From positions 1-64,000 of the forward strand of contig NZ_JAUSSN010000001.1 in assembly GCF_030812335.1 (NCBI RefSeq): a DNA stretch of 64,000 nt, written 5' to 3'. Positions within the stretch are counted from its first letter, which is position 1. Each line of letters starts with the position of its first letter. The notes beneath the pieces are model-generated. The model did no database searches and was not told the origin of the DNA. It worked only from the letters and a program-made list of their open reading frames with translations. This DNA comes from Pseudarthrobacter oxydans (lineage in GTDB: Bacteria; Actinomycetota; Actinomycetes; Actinomycetales; Micrococcaceae). Positions 52,239-61,231 of this stretch are shown here, in pieces. Made by a program: the position numbers and the translations under genes.

Positions 52239-52946
52239 GTGAACCTGTCAGACAGCCGGACAGCAGGACAGCCCCTCGCCCGCCTTAGTGCAGCCGAAGC
52301 AGTCTTCAATGTCCTCCGCTCCGAAATCGAATCCGGCCAGCTCGGCGTTGGCGCCAAGCTGAGCTCCGAGGCCACTCTTGCCCAGCAGTACGGCGTGAGC
52401 CGCTCCGTGGTGCGAGAGGCCCTGCGTTCCTGCACCGCCCTGGGGCTGACCGTCACCAGGACCGGGCGGGGCACATTCGTCGTCGCCGACCGCGTGGCCA
52501 AGGACCTGGTCCTGGGACAATACTCGGCGCGCGACCTCACCGAGGCACGTCCCCACATCGAGGTCCCGGCCGCCGGGCTGGCGGCGGAACGCCGTACGTC
52601 CGAGGAGCTGGAGACCATGCGGGACGTTGTTGCCGCGATGACCGCCGAGGACGACCCCGAAGTGTGGGTGGGGCTGGACTCGAGCTTCCACGCGCTGATC
52701 GCGCGGGCCAGCCGGAACAAGGTGTTCGAAAACGTCGTTGCGGACATCCGGGACGCCCTGGCCCACCAGTCCGAGACCCTGAACATGGTGGCGGACCGGC
52801 AACACGCCTCCGATGCGGAGCACCGGCGGATCCTGTCCGCCATCGAGGCCGGCGACGCGGCAACGGCGCGCATCGCCATGAGCCAGCACCTGCATGCCGT
52901 TGGCCTTGCCCTCGACTCGATTCTCAACTCGCCTGCAGGCTCCTGA
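52239..52946 (+). CDS. GntR-family regulator of the asparagine operon
   Basis: 235 aa. Winged helix at about 10-85 (LSSEATLAQQYGVSRSVVREALRS) and FCD domain (ELETMRDVVAAMTAED, DSSFHALIARAS, HRRILSAIEAGDAATA). It probably senses asparagine, aspartate or a derived acid. A GntR-type palindrome TGTCAGACA lies at 52246-52254, inside its first codons, suggesting autoregulation. The GTG start follows the promoter without a leader. Heads a cluster of asparaginase, aspartase and permease genes. Confidence 0.9.
   Translation: MNLSDSRTAGQPLARLSAAEAVFNVLRSEIESGQLGVGAKLSSEATLAQQYGVSRSVVREALRSCTALGLTVTRTGRGTFVVADRVAKDLVLGQYSARDLTEARPHIEVPAAGLAAERRTSEELETMRDVVAAMTAEDDPEVWVGLDSSFHALIARASRNKVFENVVADIRDALAHQSETLNMVADRQHASDAEHRRILSAIEAGDAATARIAMSQHLHAVGLALDSILNSPAGS
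52245..52255. promoter_or_regulatory. Candidate FCD-GntR operator inside the coding start
   Basis: CTGTCAGACAG, with the core TGTCnGACA typical of FadR-subfamily regulators. It starts 6 nt into the message, which would block elongation or initiation. Confidence 0.5.
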
Positions 52947-53019
52947 CGCCCGCGCCAAGAAGAGCAGATTCAGCAGCGGCTTGACCAGCGACAACCGACA
53001 CCACCGCCCAGAGGACGCA

Positions 53020-54060
53020 ATGATTCTTACTGCCCCCACGCACTCCCCGGCTCCGCTGGCTCCGCGGAGCCTCCCTGAACACGTCCCGCTCGCGGTCCAG
53101 ACCCGCGACGGCCTGGTCGAGAGTGTCCACTGCGGCTCGGTAATCGCTACCGCGGCGGACGCCACGACCCTCCTGACCGCCGGCCAGCCCCTCGCTCCGT
53201 TCTACCCGCGCTCGGCCCTGAAGCCCCTGCAGGCCGTTGCCATGGTCCGTGCCGGCCTGGAACTCCCGGTCGAGCTCCTCGCCCTCGCGTCCGCCAGCCA
53301 CTCCGGGTCGGCCGCCCACCGCGACGGCGCACTGCGCATCTTGGAACTGCATGGACTGACCCCTGAAGACCTCGAGAACAATACCGACCTCCCTTATGGC
53401 GTGCCTGAGCGCGAGGAATGGCTCGGCGGCGGCGGGCAGGCCACCCAACTGGCGCAGAACTGCTCCGGAAAGCACGCCGCGATGGCGGCCACCTGTGTCA
53501 TCAACGGCTGGCCGGTCCGGGGATACCTGGACCCGGCGCACCCGCTCCAGCAGCTTGTGGCCCGGACCGTGGCGGACCTGACCGGCGAGGACCCCGAACG
53601 CACCTCCACTGATGGCTGCGGCACGCCGCTGTTCGCCCTTACACTGCGCGGCATGGCCCGCGCCTTTGGCCGACTGGCCTCGGCAACGGGACCCGGCAGT
53701 GCGGAAGCCGCCGTCGCTGACGCCATGCGCCGCAAGCCTGAGATGGCCGCGGGCGAGGACCGGGATGTCACCGCGCTGATGCGACTGGTCCCCGGGCTTC
53801 TGGCCAAGGACGGCTTCGAGGGCGTCCAGCTGGTGGGCCTGCCCGACGGCCGCGGCGTTGCCGTGAAGATCTCCGACGGCGGAGACCGCGCCAGGATGCC
53901 AGCCACCGTGCGGGTCCTGGCCGCCCTCGACGTCGACACCTCTTCCCTGGCGCGCATCGCCGCGGCACCTGTGCTGGGCGGCGGCCGGCCCGTCGGGCTG
54001 CTGCAGGCCACCGATTTCCTCGCTTCCCCCGCAACCTCCAACGCCCCCGACGCCCCGTAA
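53020..54060 (+). CDS. ansA: Asparaginase (Rhizobium etli type II-like)
   Basis: 346 aa. The NCSGKHAAMAATC motif holds the Ser-Lys catalytic pair of the R. etli-type (class 3) L-asparaginase, distinct from the classical bacterial type. PRSALKPLQAVAM near residue 60 also fits. It hydrolyses L-asparagine to aspartate and ammonia. AGAGGACGCA precedes the ATG. It lies between the GntR gene and aspA; an ATG 8 bp beyond its stop starts aspA. Confidence 0.9.
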   Translation: MILTAPTHSPAPLAPRSLPEHVPLAVQTRDGLVESVHCGSVIATAADATTLLTAGQPLAPFYPRSALKPLQAVAMVRAGLELPVELLALASASHSGSAAHRDGALRILELHGLTPEDLENNTDLPYGVPEREEWLGGGGQATQLAQNCSGKHAAMAATCVINGWPVRGYLDPAHPLQQLVARTVADLTGEDPERTSTDGCGTPLFALTLRGMARAFGRLASATGPGSAEAAVADAMRRKPEMAAGEDRDVTALMRLVPGLLAKDGFEGVQLVGLPDGRGVAVKISDGGDRARMPATVRVLAALDVDTSSLARIAAAPVLGGGRPVGLLQATDFLASPATSNAPDAP

Positions 54061-54068
54061 GGACCGCC

Positions 54069-55484
54069 ATGACCACGCTCGACGAACGCGCAGAATTCCG
54101 TTCCGAACATGACCTGCTGGGCGACCGGGAGGTTCCCGCCGACGCCTACTGGGGTGTGCACACGCTCCGGGCCGTGGAGAACTTCCCGATCACGGGCCAG
54201 CCGCTGTCCTCCAATATGCATCTGGTCCGCGGGCTGGCCGCCGTCAAACTGGCCGCGGCCCGCACCAACCACGAGTTCGGGCTGCTCGACGCCGGCCGCG
54301 CCCGGGCCATCGAGGAAGCCTGCACCGACGTCATGAACGGCAAGCTCAGCGAGCAGTTCGTGGTGGACGTGATCCAGGGCGGCGCCGGGACGTCCTCGAA
54401 CATGAACGCCAACGAGGTGATCGCCAACCGTGCCCTGGAAATCCTCGGCCACCCCAAGGGCGACTACGCGCGGCTGCACCCCAACGACCACGTCAACCTC
54501 AGCCAGTCCACCAACGACGTCTACCCCACCGCCGTCAAGCTCGGCACGATCTTCGCCGCCCGGGAACTGCTCGAAGCCCTCACCGAACTCGAAGACGCCT
54601 TCGCCGCCAAGGCCCTGGAATTCCGCACCGTCGTGAAGATGGGCCGCACCCAGCTGCAGGACGCCGTCCCCATGACGCTCGGCCAGGAATTCGGCACCTA
54701 CGCCGTCACGATCGGCGAGGACCGGCTCCGCCTGGCCGAAGCCGACCTGCTGATCCACGAAATCAACCTCGGCGCCACCGCGATCGGCACCGGCCTCAAC
54801 GCACCGGCCGGGTACGCCGGAGCCGCCTGCCGGCACCTGGCCGAGATCACCGGCCTGCCGCTCGTCACCGCGGTGGACCTGATCGAGGCCACCCAGGACG
54901 TCGGCGCCTTCGTGCACCTCTCCGGCGTACTCAAGCGCGTCGCGGTGAAACTCTCCAAAATCTGCAACGACCTCCGGCTGCTCTCCTCCGGACCACGCGC
55001 CGGCTTCGGCGAAATCAACCTCCCCGCCGTGCAGTCCGGCTCCTCGATCATGCCCGGCAAGATCAACCCCGTCATCCCGGAAGTGGTCAGCCAGGTCGCC
55101 TACGAGGTCATCGGCAACGACGTCACCATCACCATGGCCGCCGAAGCCGGCCAGCTCCAGCTCAACGCCTTCGAACCCATCATCGTCCACAGCCTCCACA
55201 AGAGCATCTCCCACCTCGAAGCCGCCTGCCGCACCCTCACGGCCCGCTGCGTCCGGGGCATCACCGCCAACACCGAACACCTCCGCCTCACAGTGGAACA
55301 ATCCATCGGCCTCGTCACCGCCCTCAACCCGCACCTGGGCTACGCCACGGCCACCGCCATCGCCCAGGAAGCCCTCGCCACCGGCAAGGGCGTCGCGGAA
55401 CTCGTCCTCGAACACGGACTGCTCACCGCCGAGCAGCTCACCGACCTCCTCAGCCCCCAGCGCCTCGCCAACCTGAGCCAATAG
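54069..55484 (+). CDS. aspA: Aspartate ammonia-lyase (aspartase)
   Basis: 471 aa. Lyase signature SGSSIMPGKINPV near residue 320 contains the catalytic SS loop; GGAGTSSNMNANEVIANRA and QSTNDVYPTA are substrate-binding. It deaminates aspartate to fumarate and ammonia. It begins 8 bp after ansA ends and is followed after 27 bp by the permease gene. Confidence 0.93.
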   Translation: MTTLDERAEFRSEHDLLGDREVPADAYWGVHTLRAVENFPITGQPLSSNMHLVRGLAAVKLAAARTNHEFGLLDAGRARAIEEACTDVMNGKLSEQFVVDVIQGGAGTSSNMNANEVIANRALEILGHPKGDYARLHPNDHVNLSQSTNDVYPTAVKLGTIFAARELLEALTELEDAFAAKALEFRTVVKMGRTQLQDAVPMTLGQEFGTYAVTIGEDRLRLAEADLLIHEINLGATAIGTGLNAPAGYAGAACRHLAEITGLPLVTAVDLIEATQDVGAFVHLSGVLKRVAVKLSKICNDLRLLSSGPRAGFGEINLPAVQSGSSIMPGKINPVIPEVVSQVAYEVIGNDVTITMAAEAGQLQLNAFEPIIVHSLHKSISHLEAACRTLTARCVRGITANTEHLRLTVEQSIGLVTALNPHLGYATATAIAQEALATGKGVAELVLEHGLLTAEQLTDLLSPQRLANLSQ

Positions 55485-55511
55485 CGCACCCTCGAAACCC
55501 GAAGGACCCCC

Positions 55512-57083
55512 ATGACTTACCCCGAAACTGCCCGCGCCCAAAAACAACCGGCCGCACAGCCACCGGCCGTCTCCGACCACACCATTCCGGCGCACGCCCA
55601 TGCCTCCGAGGCCGCGCTCCACGCCGAGGACCAGGGCTACCACAAGGGCCTGAAGCCCCGACAGGTGCAGATGATCGCGATCGGCGGTGCGATCGGCACC
55701 GGCCTGTTCATGGGCGCCGGTGGCCGCCTCGCCGCTGCCGGCCCGGCCCTGGTCATCAGCTATGCCGTCTGCGGGTTCTTCGCCTTCATGATCCTGCGCG
55801 CCCTCGGCGAACTCGTGATGCACCGGCCGTCGTCGGGCTCGTTCGTCTCCTACGCCCGCGAATTCTTCGGCGAGAAGGCCGCGTTCGTCACCGGCTGGCT
55901 GTACTGGCTGAACTGGGCCATGACGGCGATCGTGGACATCACCGCCGTCGCGCTGTACATGAACTTCTTCAAGAAGTACTGGGCGCCGATCGCGGACGTA
56001 CCGCAGTGGGTGTGGGCCCTGGCCGCCCTGATCCTGGTCCTGGGCCTCAACCTCATCAGCGTTAAGGTGTTCGGCGAGCTCGAATTCTGGTTCGCGCTGA
56101 TCAAGGTTGTGGCGCTCGTGTCCTTCCTGATCGTCGGCATCTACTTCGTCATCTTCGGCACCCCCGTCGCCGGCCAAGAGGTCGGGTTCAGCCTCATCGC
56201 GGACAACGGCGGCGTGTTCCCCAACGGCCTGCTGCCCGCCATCGTGGTGATGCAGGGTGTCGTGTTCGCCTACGCCTCGATCGAGCTCATTGGCACCGCC
56301 GCCGGCGAGACGGAAAACCCGGAAAAGATCATGCCGCGGGCCATCAACACGGTGATCGTCCGCATCGCGGTGTTCTACGTCGGCTCGCTGCTGCTGCTCT
56401 CGCTGCTGCTGCCCTATAGCTCCTACAAGGCCGGCGAAAGCCCGTTCGTGACGTTCTTCGGCTCCATCGGCGTCGACGGCGTGGACGCGATCATGAACCT
56501 CGTGGTCCTGACCGCGGCACTGTCCTCGCTCAACGCCGGCCTCTACTCCACCGGCCGGATCATGCGCTCCATGTCCGTTTCAGGTTCAGCGCCGAAGTTC
56601 GCCGGCCGGATGAACAAGTCCGGTGTCCCCTACGGCGGCATCGCCCTCACCGCCGGCGTGGCCGGCCTGGGCGTCATCCTGAACGCCCTGGTCCCGGCCG
56701 AGGCCTTCGAGATCGTCCTGAACGTGGCATCGCTGGGCATCATCTGCACCTGGGCCATGATCGTCCTGTGCCAGATGCAGCTTGCCCGGCTCGCAGCCCG
56801 CGGGGAACTGCTCCGGCCCGCTTTCCGGATGCCCGGCGCTCCCGTCACCGGCTGGATCACGCTGGCCTTCCTCCTGGCGGTCCTGATCCTGATGGCATTC
56901 GACTCGCCCGTGGGCACGTGGACCATCGCGTCCGTCGTGGTCATTGTTCCGCTCCTGATGCTCGGCTGGCGCCTCAGCCGGCACCGCATCCTGGAAATCG
57001 CCGCAGTCCGCGAGGGCTTCACCGGACCGTATCCGCTCGCGGACTCCCGGCCTGCAGGGAGCACCGGCGGAGATCCGGAGTAG
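55512..57083 (+). CDS. ansP: Amino acid permease (AnsP/GabP type)
   Basis: 523 aa with about twelve helices. [22 protein letters not shown] is the APC signature in helix 1 and [18 protein letters not shown]-like and [20 protein letters not shown] features recur. A 50-residue hydrophilic N-terminus and a short C-terminal tail. In this operon it most likely imports asparagine with protons. GAAGGACCCCC precedes the ATG. Confidence 0.9.
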   Translation: MTYPETARAQKQPAAQPPAVSDHTIPAHAHASEAALHAEDQGYHKGLKPRQVQMIAIGGAIGTGLFMGAGGRLAAAGPALVISYAVCGFFAFMILRALGELVMHRPSSGSFVSYAREFFGEKAAFVTGWLYWLNWAMTAIVDITAVALYMNFFKKYWAPIADVPQWVWALAALILVLGLNLISVKVFGELEFWFALIKVVALVSFLIVGIYFVIFGTPVAGQEVGFSLIADNGGVFPNGLLPAIVVMQGVVFAYASIELIGTAAGETENPEKIMPRAINTVIVRIAVFYVGSLLLLSLLLPYSSYKAGESPFVTFFGSIGVDGVDAIMNLVVLTAALSSLNAGLYSTGRIMRSMSVSGSAPKFAGRMNKSGVPYGGIALTAGVAGLGVILNALVPAEAFEIVLNVASLGIICTWAMIVLCQMQLARLAARGELLRPAFRMPGAPVTGWITLAFLLAVLILMAFDSPVGTWTIASVVVIVPLLMLGWRLSRHRILEIAAVREGFTGPYPLADSRPAGSTGGDPE

Positions 57084-57204
57084 CCTTCCGGCGTTCCCCC
57101 TCCCCGTAACGCAACGTCCCCGCAACCTCGCCCGGAGGCGGTTCGCATATGCTCGACGGACAGCTTCACACTGGCTCAGCGACGAACCACCCGGGAGACA
57201 CCTC

Positions 57205-58521
57205 ATGACCAACTGGCGAATCAGGGATTTCCATTCCGCCGATCTCGACGGCATCCTGCACCTCTGGGAGTCGCTCAAGGCCACCGATGTCGAACCGGTC
57301 TACGCGCTCTCCGAGGTGCTGGCCTCCTGCGAGAAGGACCACGCCGTCGTCGCAGTGCAGGGCGATCAGGTCGTGGGCGCCGCCGTCGGCCGCGCCGCCC
57401 ACGACCAGGGCTGGATCGTCTTCCTGGCCACCCTCCCCGAGTACCGGGGGCGCGGCATCGGCACTTCGCTGCTGGCCGCCGTCGAGAACCGGATGGCGCC
57501 GCACGGGCTGAACAAGCTCTCCGCACTGATGCCGGAGGCCGAGACCCGCGTCGAGGCATTCCTGGGTCGCGGCTTTGTGCTGAAAAAGAACCTGCGCTAC
57601 TTCGAGCGGAAAATCCCGGTGCAGCGCCAGGAACTCGAACCCCTGAGCCTGCTCGGCGGCCGGATCCTGGCCCGCGACCTCTGGGAAAACGTCGCCGGCA
57701 TGCGGAATGAGAAGGAACTGCTGGAACGCCGCCTCGTTCTTCCGCTGGCCGAGGCTGACCTCGCCGACGAGTACGGTGTGGTGCCGCCGCGCGCCGTCGT
57801 CCTCTTTGGCCCTCCCGGCACGGGCAAGACCACGTTCGCGAAGGCCATCGCCTCACGCCTGGAGTGGCCGTTCGTGGAGGTCTTCCCCTCCCGCCTCGCC
57901 GCCGATCCCAAGGGCCTCGCCGGTGCGCTGCGCGAGACTTTCCTGGAGATCGCCGAACTCGAACATGCGGTCGTGTTCATCGACGAGGTGGAGGAAATCG
58001 CCTCCCAGCGCTCCGGCGAGCCGCCGTCCCCGCTGCAGGGCGTCACCAACGAACTCCTCAAGATCATTCCGGCCTTCCGCGAACAGCCCGGCCGGCTGCT
58101 GGTCTGCGCCACCAACTTCATCCGGGCCCTGGACACCGCGTTCCTGCGCCACGGACGCTTCGACTACGTCATCCCCATCGGGCTGCCCGACCGTCAGGCC
58201 CGGGAGGCCATGTGGCAGCGGTTCATTCCCGCCACGGTGGTGGACGACGTGGACGTGGAGCTGCTCGTGGACCGGACCGAGGGTTTCTCCCCCGCGGACA
58301 TCGAGTACGCCGCCCGGAGCGCGTCCCAGCGGGCGCTGGAGAAGGCGGTGTACGACGACGGCGGGCTCGCCTCCAGCGGCAGCCCCTCCGTCCGCGACGC
58401 CGTCCGGAAGGGCCCCGCGACACAGGATTACCTCGACGCGATCGCCGAGACCCGGACCACGGTCAGCGACGAGGTCCACCAGCAGTTCCTCGAGGACATC
58501 GACGCCCTGGGCCGGGTCTAA
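57205..58521 (+). CDS. GNAT acetyltransferase fused to AAA+ ATPase
   Basis: 438 aa. Residues 1-145 form a GNAT domain: FLATLPEYRGRGIGTSLLAAVE binds acetyl-CoA, and the later AFLGRGFV motif fits. About 170-400 is an AAA+ module: Walker A GPPGTGKTT (202-210), Walker B VVFIDEVEE (about 257), sensor 1 CATNFIRALD and arginine-finger candidate RHGRFD. The ATPase resembles FtsH/ClpX-like or classical AAA regulators. The combination is unusual; its role (modification-controlled unfoldase or protein quality control) is inference. GGGAGACACCTC precedes the ATG. Confidence 0.87.
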   Translation: MTNWRIRDFHSADLDGILHLWESLKATDVEPVYALSEVLASCEKDHAVVAVQGDQVVGAAVGRAAHDQGWIVFLATLPEYRGRGIGTSLLAAVENRMAPHGLNKLSALMPEAETRVEAFLGRGFVLKKNLRYFERKIPVQRQELEPLSLLGGRILARDLWENVAGMRNEKELLERRLVLPLAEADLADEYGVVPPRAVVLFGPPGTGKTTFAKAIASRLEWPFVEVFPSRLAADPKGLAGALRETFLEIAELEHAVVFIDEVEEIASQRSGEPPSPLQGVTNELLKIIPAFREQPGRLLVCATNFIRALDTAFLRHGRFDYVIPIGLPDRQAREAMWQRFIPATVVDDVDVELLVDRTEGFSPADIEYAARSASQRALEKAVYDDGGLASSGSPSVRDAVRKGPATQDYLDAIAETRTTVSDEVHQQFLEDIDALGRV

Positions 58522-58531
58522 CCCCCTTCAG

Positions 58532-58596
58532 GCAACGCGGGGTCAGCCATCGCCCGTGGTGGGCGCCGGGATGGGCCGGAAATGAACCCGCGTTGC
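58532..58596 (+). repeat. 65-bp palindromic repeat, copy 2
   Basis: GCAACGCGGGGTCA...TGAACCCGCGTTGC with one mismatch in the outer arms and the inner pair CGCCCGT/ATGGGC. It begins 10 bp beyond the stop of the GNAT-AAA gene, in the gene's orientation. See 12442-12506. Confidence 0.85.
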
Positions 58597-58623
58597 AGCG
58601 AGTAGAGAGTCAAAGGGGAATCC

Positions 58624-59289
58624 GTGGTCCTGTTCCTGACGGTGGTGAGCGGCCTCGCCTGGACCGCGGTGTACGTCGATGCCATCCGAATCGGGTTCCG
58701 GGACAGAAGCTACGCGATCCCGGCCGCGGCGCTCGGACTCAATTTCGCCTGGGAGACCATTTATGCCGCCCGCTCCGTTGCGACCGGCATCTCCACCCAG
58801 GGGGTCTTCAACATCGTGTGGGCCCTCGCCGACGTCGTGATTGTGTACACCTTCCTCAGGTTCGGCCGGTCCGAGCTGCCAGCGTGGGTGACGCGGAGGC
58901 TCTTCATCGGCTGGGCGCTCCTGTTGGGCGCCACGTCGTTCGCGGTTCAGCTGCTTTTCGTGGTCGAGTTCGGCTGGGAGGACGCGCCGCGTTACGCGGC
59001 GTTCCTGCAGAACCTGCTGATGTCCGGGCTGTTCATCGCCTTGTTTGTTGCCCGCCAGGGACCCCGCGGCCAGACACTGCTGATCGCCGTGGCAAAGTGG
59101 ATCGGGACACTGGCACCCACCATCGTGTTCGGCTGGTACGGCAACTCGCCGCTGATTCTGGGCGTCGGCGTCCTCTGCAGCGTCTTCGATCTGGCCTACA
59201 TCGGCCTGCTGTGGCGGGCAAGATCCCCGGCAAACGCAACGCGGGGTCAGCTTTCGCCCATGGCCGGCCCCGGGATGGGCGCCAGATGA
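58624..59289 (+). CDS. Membrane protein resembling Pyr4/PaxB-type terpene cyclases
   Basis: 221 aa with about seven transmembrane helices. The N-terminus VSGLAWTAVYVDAIRIGFRD, then ALGLNFAWETIYAA with conserved Trp-Glu and LADVVIVYTFLRFG, and the final VFDLAYIGLLW resemble the Pyr4/PaxB family, in which a Glu and an Asp are essential. Fungal and some bacterial members cyclise polyprenyl chains; that function is not shown here and no prenyltransferase lies nearby. The GTG start follows AAAGGGGAATCC. The stop codon and the last residues lie inside repeat copy 3. Confidence 0.6.
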   Translation: MVLFLTVVSGLAWTAVYVDAIRIGFRDRSYAIPAAALGLNFAWETIYAARSVATGISTQGVFNIVWALADVVIVYTFLRFGRSELPAWVTRRLFIGWALLLGATSFAVQLLFVVEFGWEDAPRYAAFLQNLLMSGLFIALFVARQGPRGQTLLIAVAKWIGTLAPTIVFGWYGNSPLILGVGVLCSVFDLAYIGLLWRARSPANATRGQLSPMAGPGMGAR

Positions 59290-59300
59290 CCCCGGGTTGC
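59236..59300 (+). repeat. 65-bp palindromic repeat, copy 3
   Basis: GCAACGCGGGGTCA...TGACCCCGGGTTGC, with one outer mismatch and the inner pair CGCCCAT/ATGGGC. It overlaps the end of the membrane protein gene and supplies its stop codon (59287-59289). Confidence 0.85.
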
Positions 59301-59364
59301 TATCAGGGGACGACGGCGGACGCGGCTTCGGAACTGAACCCGGCCGGCCCTGCGGTGTGCCGGG

Positions 59365-60051
59365 TCAGGCCCGGTGCGGCTCGGACTCGGCGGCGGAGGT
59401 CTCGCCGGGCCCGGCCTCGGGCCTGGCCTCGGTCGATTCCTCCGTGGCGTCCTCGTACGAGAGGTTCTCGTAGTCGGTGTCGTCAGCCTCGTCAAGCAGA
59501 TCGTCGAGTTCATCCAGCAGCCACGGGTTGATCCGGGCCAGGATCTTGCGGGTTTCCTCCACCGGAACCGCGGCATAAAGCACCGGGCGGGCCTCGTTGT
59601 AGCGGGTGACCGGCGGCTTGTCCGGCCACTTTTCGGCCAGTGCCCTGACGCGCTCCGGCAGGGAGTTGTGGGCGTTGTCCGCGATTTTCACCAGGGTGGC
59701 GTCGTGGTCCTCGGCGATGTAGCGGATGCCTGCCTGGTAGTCGTCCGGGTTCTCGTGCAGGCGCTTGGTAACGCGCTCAATGATGTCCACGGCACGCTCG
59801 GTGACGCCCATGTCCAGCAGCGCCTGCCGGGTCATCGGGGTGTCCTCGGCGATGTCGTGCAGGTAGCCGGCAATCCTGATGTCGTCGTCGAAGTCCGCCA
59901 GGGCATCCCCGACCGCGATCACGTGATCGCGGTAGGGCCGCTTGAGCTTGTCCTTCTGGCGGTTGTGGGCCACTTCCGCGAGGATCTTCGCTGTCTCGAC
60001 GGTAAAACTCGGCTGCGGGGTGTGCGCTTCCCTGAACTCTGGTTCTGACAT
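59365..60051 (-). CDS. HD-domain phosphohydrolase
   Basis: 228 aa. The HD motif is in GYLHDIAEDT, with an upstream His in RDHVIAVGDA and a later Asp/Asn in VKIADNAHN, giving the metal site of HD hydrolases. About residues 15-135. The C-terminal 50 residues are acidic and rich in Glu/Ala. Substrate unknown; nucleotides such as (p)ppGpp are plausible for this type. TAGGCT lies 6 nt before the ATG and overlaps the gluQRS stop; GGAAG may also serve as a Shine-Dalgarno. Confidence 0.87.
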   Translation of the reverse strand: MSEPEFREAHTPQPSFTVETAKILAEVAHNRQKDKLKRPYRDHVIAVGDALADFDDDIRIAGYLHDIAEDTPMTRQALLDMGVTERAVDIIERVTKRLHENPDDYQAGIRYIAEDHDATLVKIADNAHNSLPERVRALAEKWPDKPPVTRYNEARPVLYAAVPVEETRKILARINPWLLDELDDLLDEADDTDYENLSYEDATEESTEARPEAGPGETSAAESEPHRA

Positions 60052-60057
60052 GCTTCC

Positions 60058-60063
60058 AGCCTA
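60058..60063 (-). promoter_or_regulatory. -10 box, HD-domain gene (possibly leaderless)
   Basis: TAGGCT on the minus strand, 6 nt before the ATG at 60051; it overlaps the gluQRS stop codon. GGAAG in the gap could alternatively act as a Shine-Dalgarno. Confidence 0.35.
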
Positions 60064-60957
60064 CGCGTCCGGCCCGGCCATCCCGGGCCAGATCCACGGC
60101 TCCCGCGGCAGCGCGGCGGGCTCAAACACGGCGAGTGCCTGTTCCACCGGACCGGCCGGCAGCCCCACCGATGCCAGCAGGGTGTCCCGCACCTGACCTA
60201 CGGGAATGCCGGCGGCCGCAAGGTCCGCGAGCGTGACAGCACCGTCGCGCTTGGCCAGCCGGGCGCCGTCGGCGTTTACGACCAGCGGAACGTGCGCATA
60301 TTCCGGAACAGGAATATTCAGCAGCGAGGCGAGGTAAGCCTGCCGGGGCGTGGAGGGCAGCAGGTCGTCGCCGCGGACCACCTGGTCGATGCCCTGGGCC
60401 GCGTCGTCCACCACGACGGCGAGGTTGTAGGCCGTCACGCCGTCGTTGCGGCGGAGCACAAAGTCATCCACCACTCCGGTGTAGCTGCCGTGCAGCACGT
60501 CCTGCACTGTCGCCGCGGTCACGGCGGACCGGAGCCGGACGGCGGCGGGACGGACGGCGCGCTTGACCGCGCGTTCGGCCTCAGACAGGTTACGGCAGGT
60601 GCCCGGATAGGCCCCCTGCGGAGCGTGCGGAGCGGACGGCGCCTCCTGGATTTCGCGGCGGGTGCAGAAGCACTCATAGGTCAGGCCCGCCGCGGTCAGC
60701 CCGGCGATTGCCTCGGCGTAGAGGGGCCCGCGGTCGGTCTGGCGGACGATTCCGCCGTCCCAGGTGATGCCGATCGCGGCGAGGTCCCTGAGCTGTTCCG
60801 CCTCGGCACCGGCCCGGGCCCGGTCCAGGTCCTCAACCCGCATGAGAAACTTCCTGCCGGTGGACCGGGCGAAGAGCCAGGCGAGGATGGCGGTGCGGAG
60901 GTTGCCGACATGCAGTTCGCCGGAGGGGCTGGGGGCGAAACGGCCGGCAGAAGTCAT
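60061..60957 (-). CDS. gluQ: Glutamyl-Q tRNA(Asp) synthetase
   Basis: 298 aa. The HIGH-like SGELHVGN motif, KMSKS-like ARLAKRD, and a Cys cluster near YECFCTRREI, with CRNLSEAE beyond, fit GluQRS, a truncated glutamyl-tRNA synthetase without the anticodon-binding domain. It attaches glutamate to queuosine in tRNA(Asp). The HD-domain gene starts 9 bp downstream. A TAGGCT box 6 nt before the ATG suggests a leaderless mRNA. Confidence 0.93.
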   Translation of the reverse strand: MTSAGRFAPSPSGELHVGNLRTAILAWLFARSTGRKFLMRVEDLDRARAGAEAEQLRDLAAIGITWDGGIVRQTDRGPLYAEAIAGLTAAGLTYECFCTRREIQEAPSAPHAPQGAYPGTCRNLSEAERAVKRAVRPAAVRLRSAVTAATVQDVLHGSYTGVVDDFVLRRNDGVTAYNLAVVVDDAAQGIDQVVRGDDLLPSTPRQAYLASLLNIPVPEYAHVPLVVNADGARLAKRDGAVTLADLAAAGIPVGQVRDTLLASVGLPAGPVEQALAVFEPAALPREPWIWPGMAGPDA

Positions 60958-60963
60958 GGCACC

Positions 60964-60969
60964 AGCCTA
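60964..60969 (-). promoter_or_regulatory. -10 box, gluQRS (leaderless)
   Basis: TAGGCT on the minus strand, 6 nt before the ATG at 60957, with no Shine-Dalgarno. Confidence 0.5.
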
Positions 60970-60982
60970 TGCGCCGCCAGCA

Positions 60983-61043
60983 CAAGAGCCCCTCAGCTAC
61001 CGATGACTTCGGAAATCCGACGTCGGTGGCTCAGGGGCTCTTG
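60983..61043. repeat. Inverted repeat between gluQRS and lrp genes
   Basis: Two 23-bp arms (60983-61005 and 61021-61043) match with three mismatches around a 15-nt loop. It lies between divergent genes, upstream of the gluQRS -10 box, so it is not a terminator of either gene; an unseen small RNA or a dispersed element are possible. Confidence 0.7.
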
Positions 61044-61231
61044 CCGTGCCGGGCCCGGGGCGTTGCTCCGGGCCATGGCACTGCGAATGCGGAGATTGGT
61101 GCGGAAAGACGATGGTGTGAACAAGGGTCAATCAGCGGGCGGGTTCCTTGCGGGAAGCCTCATCCAAGATCCGGGTGGTGTGCCGGGGTACTTGTAGCCG
61201 TTGGGATCCGGCGGTGGCCTTCGTCCCTTTG

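Noticed and set aside
53394-56177. Minus-strand open frame of about 927 codons across the asparagine operon
   Set aside because: It covers three recognised plus-strand genes (asparaginase, aspartase, permease) and contains no family motif.
61044-61230. Possible tRNA or small RNA after the inverted repeat
   Set aside because: No cloverleaf or T-arm consensus was found.
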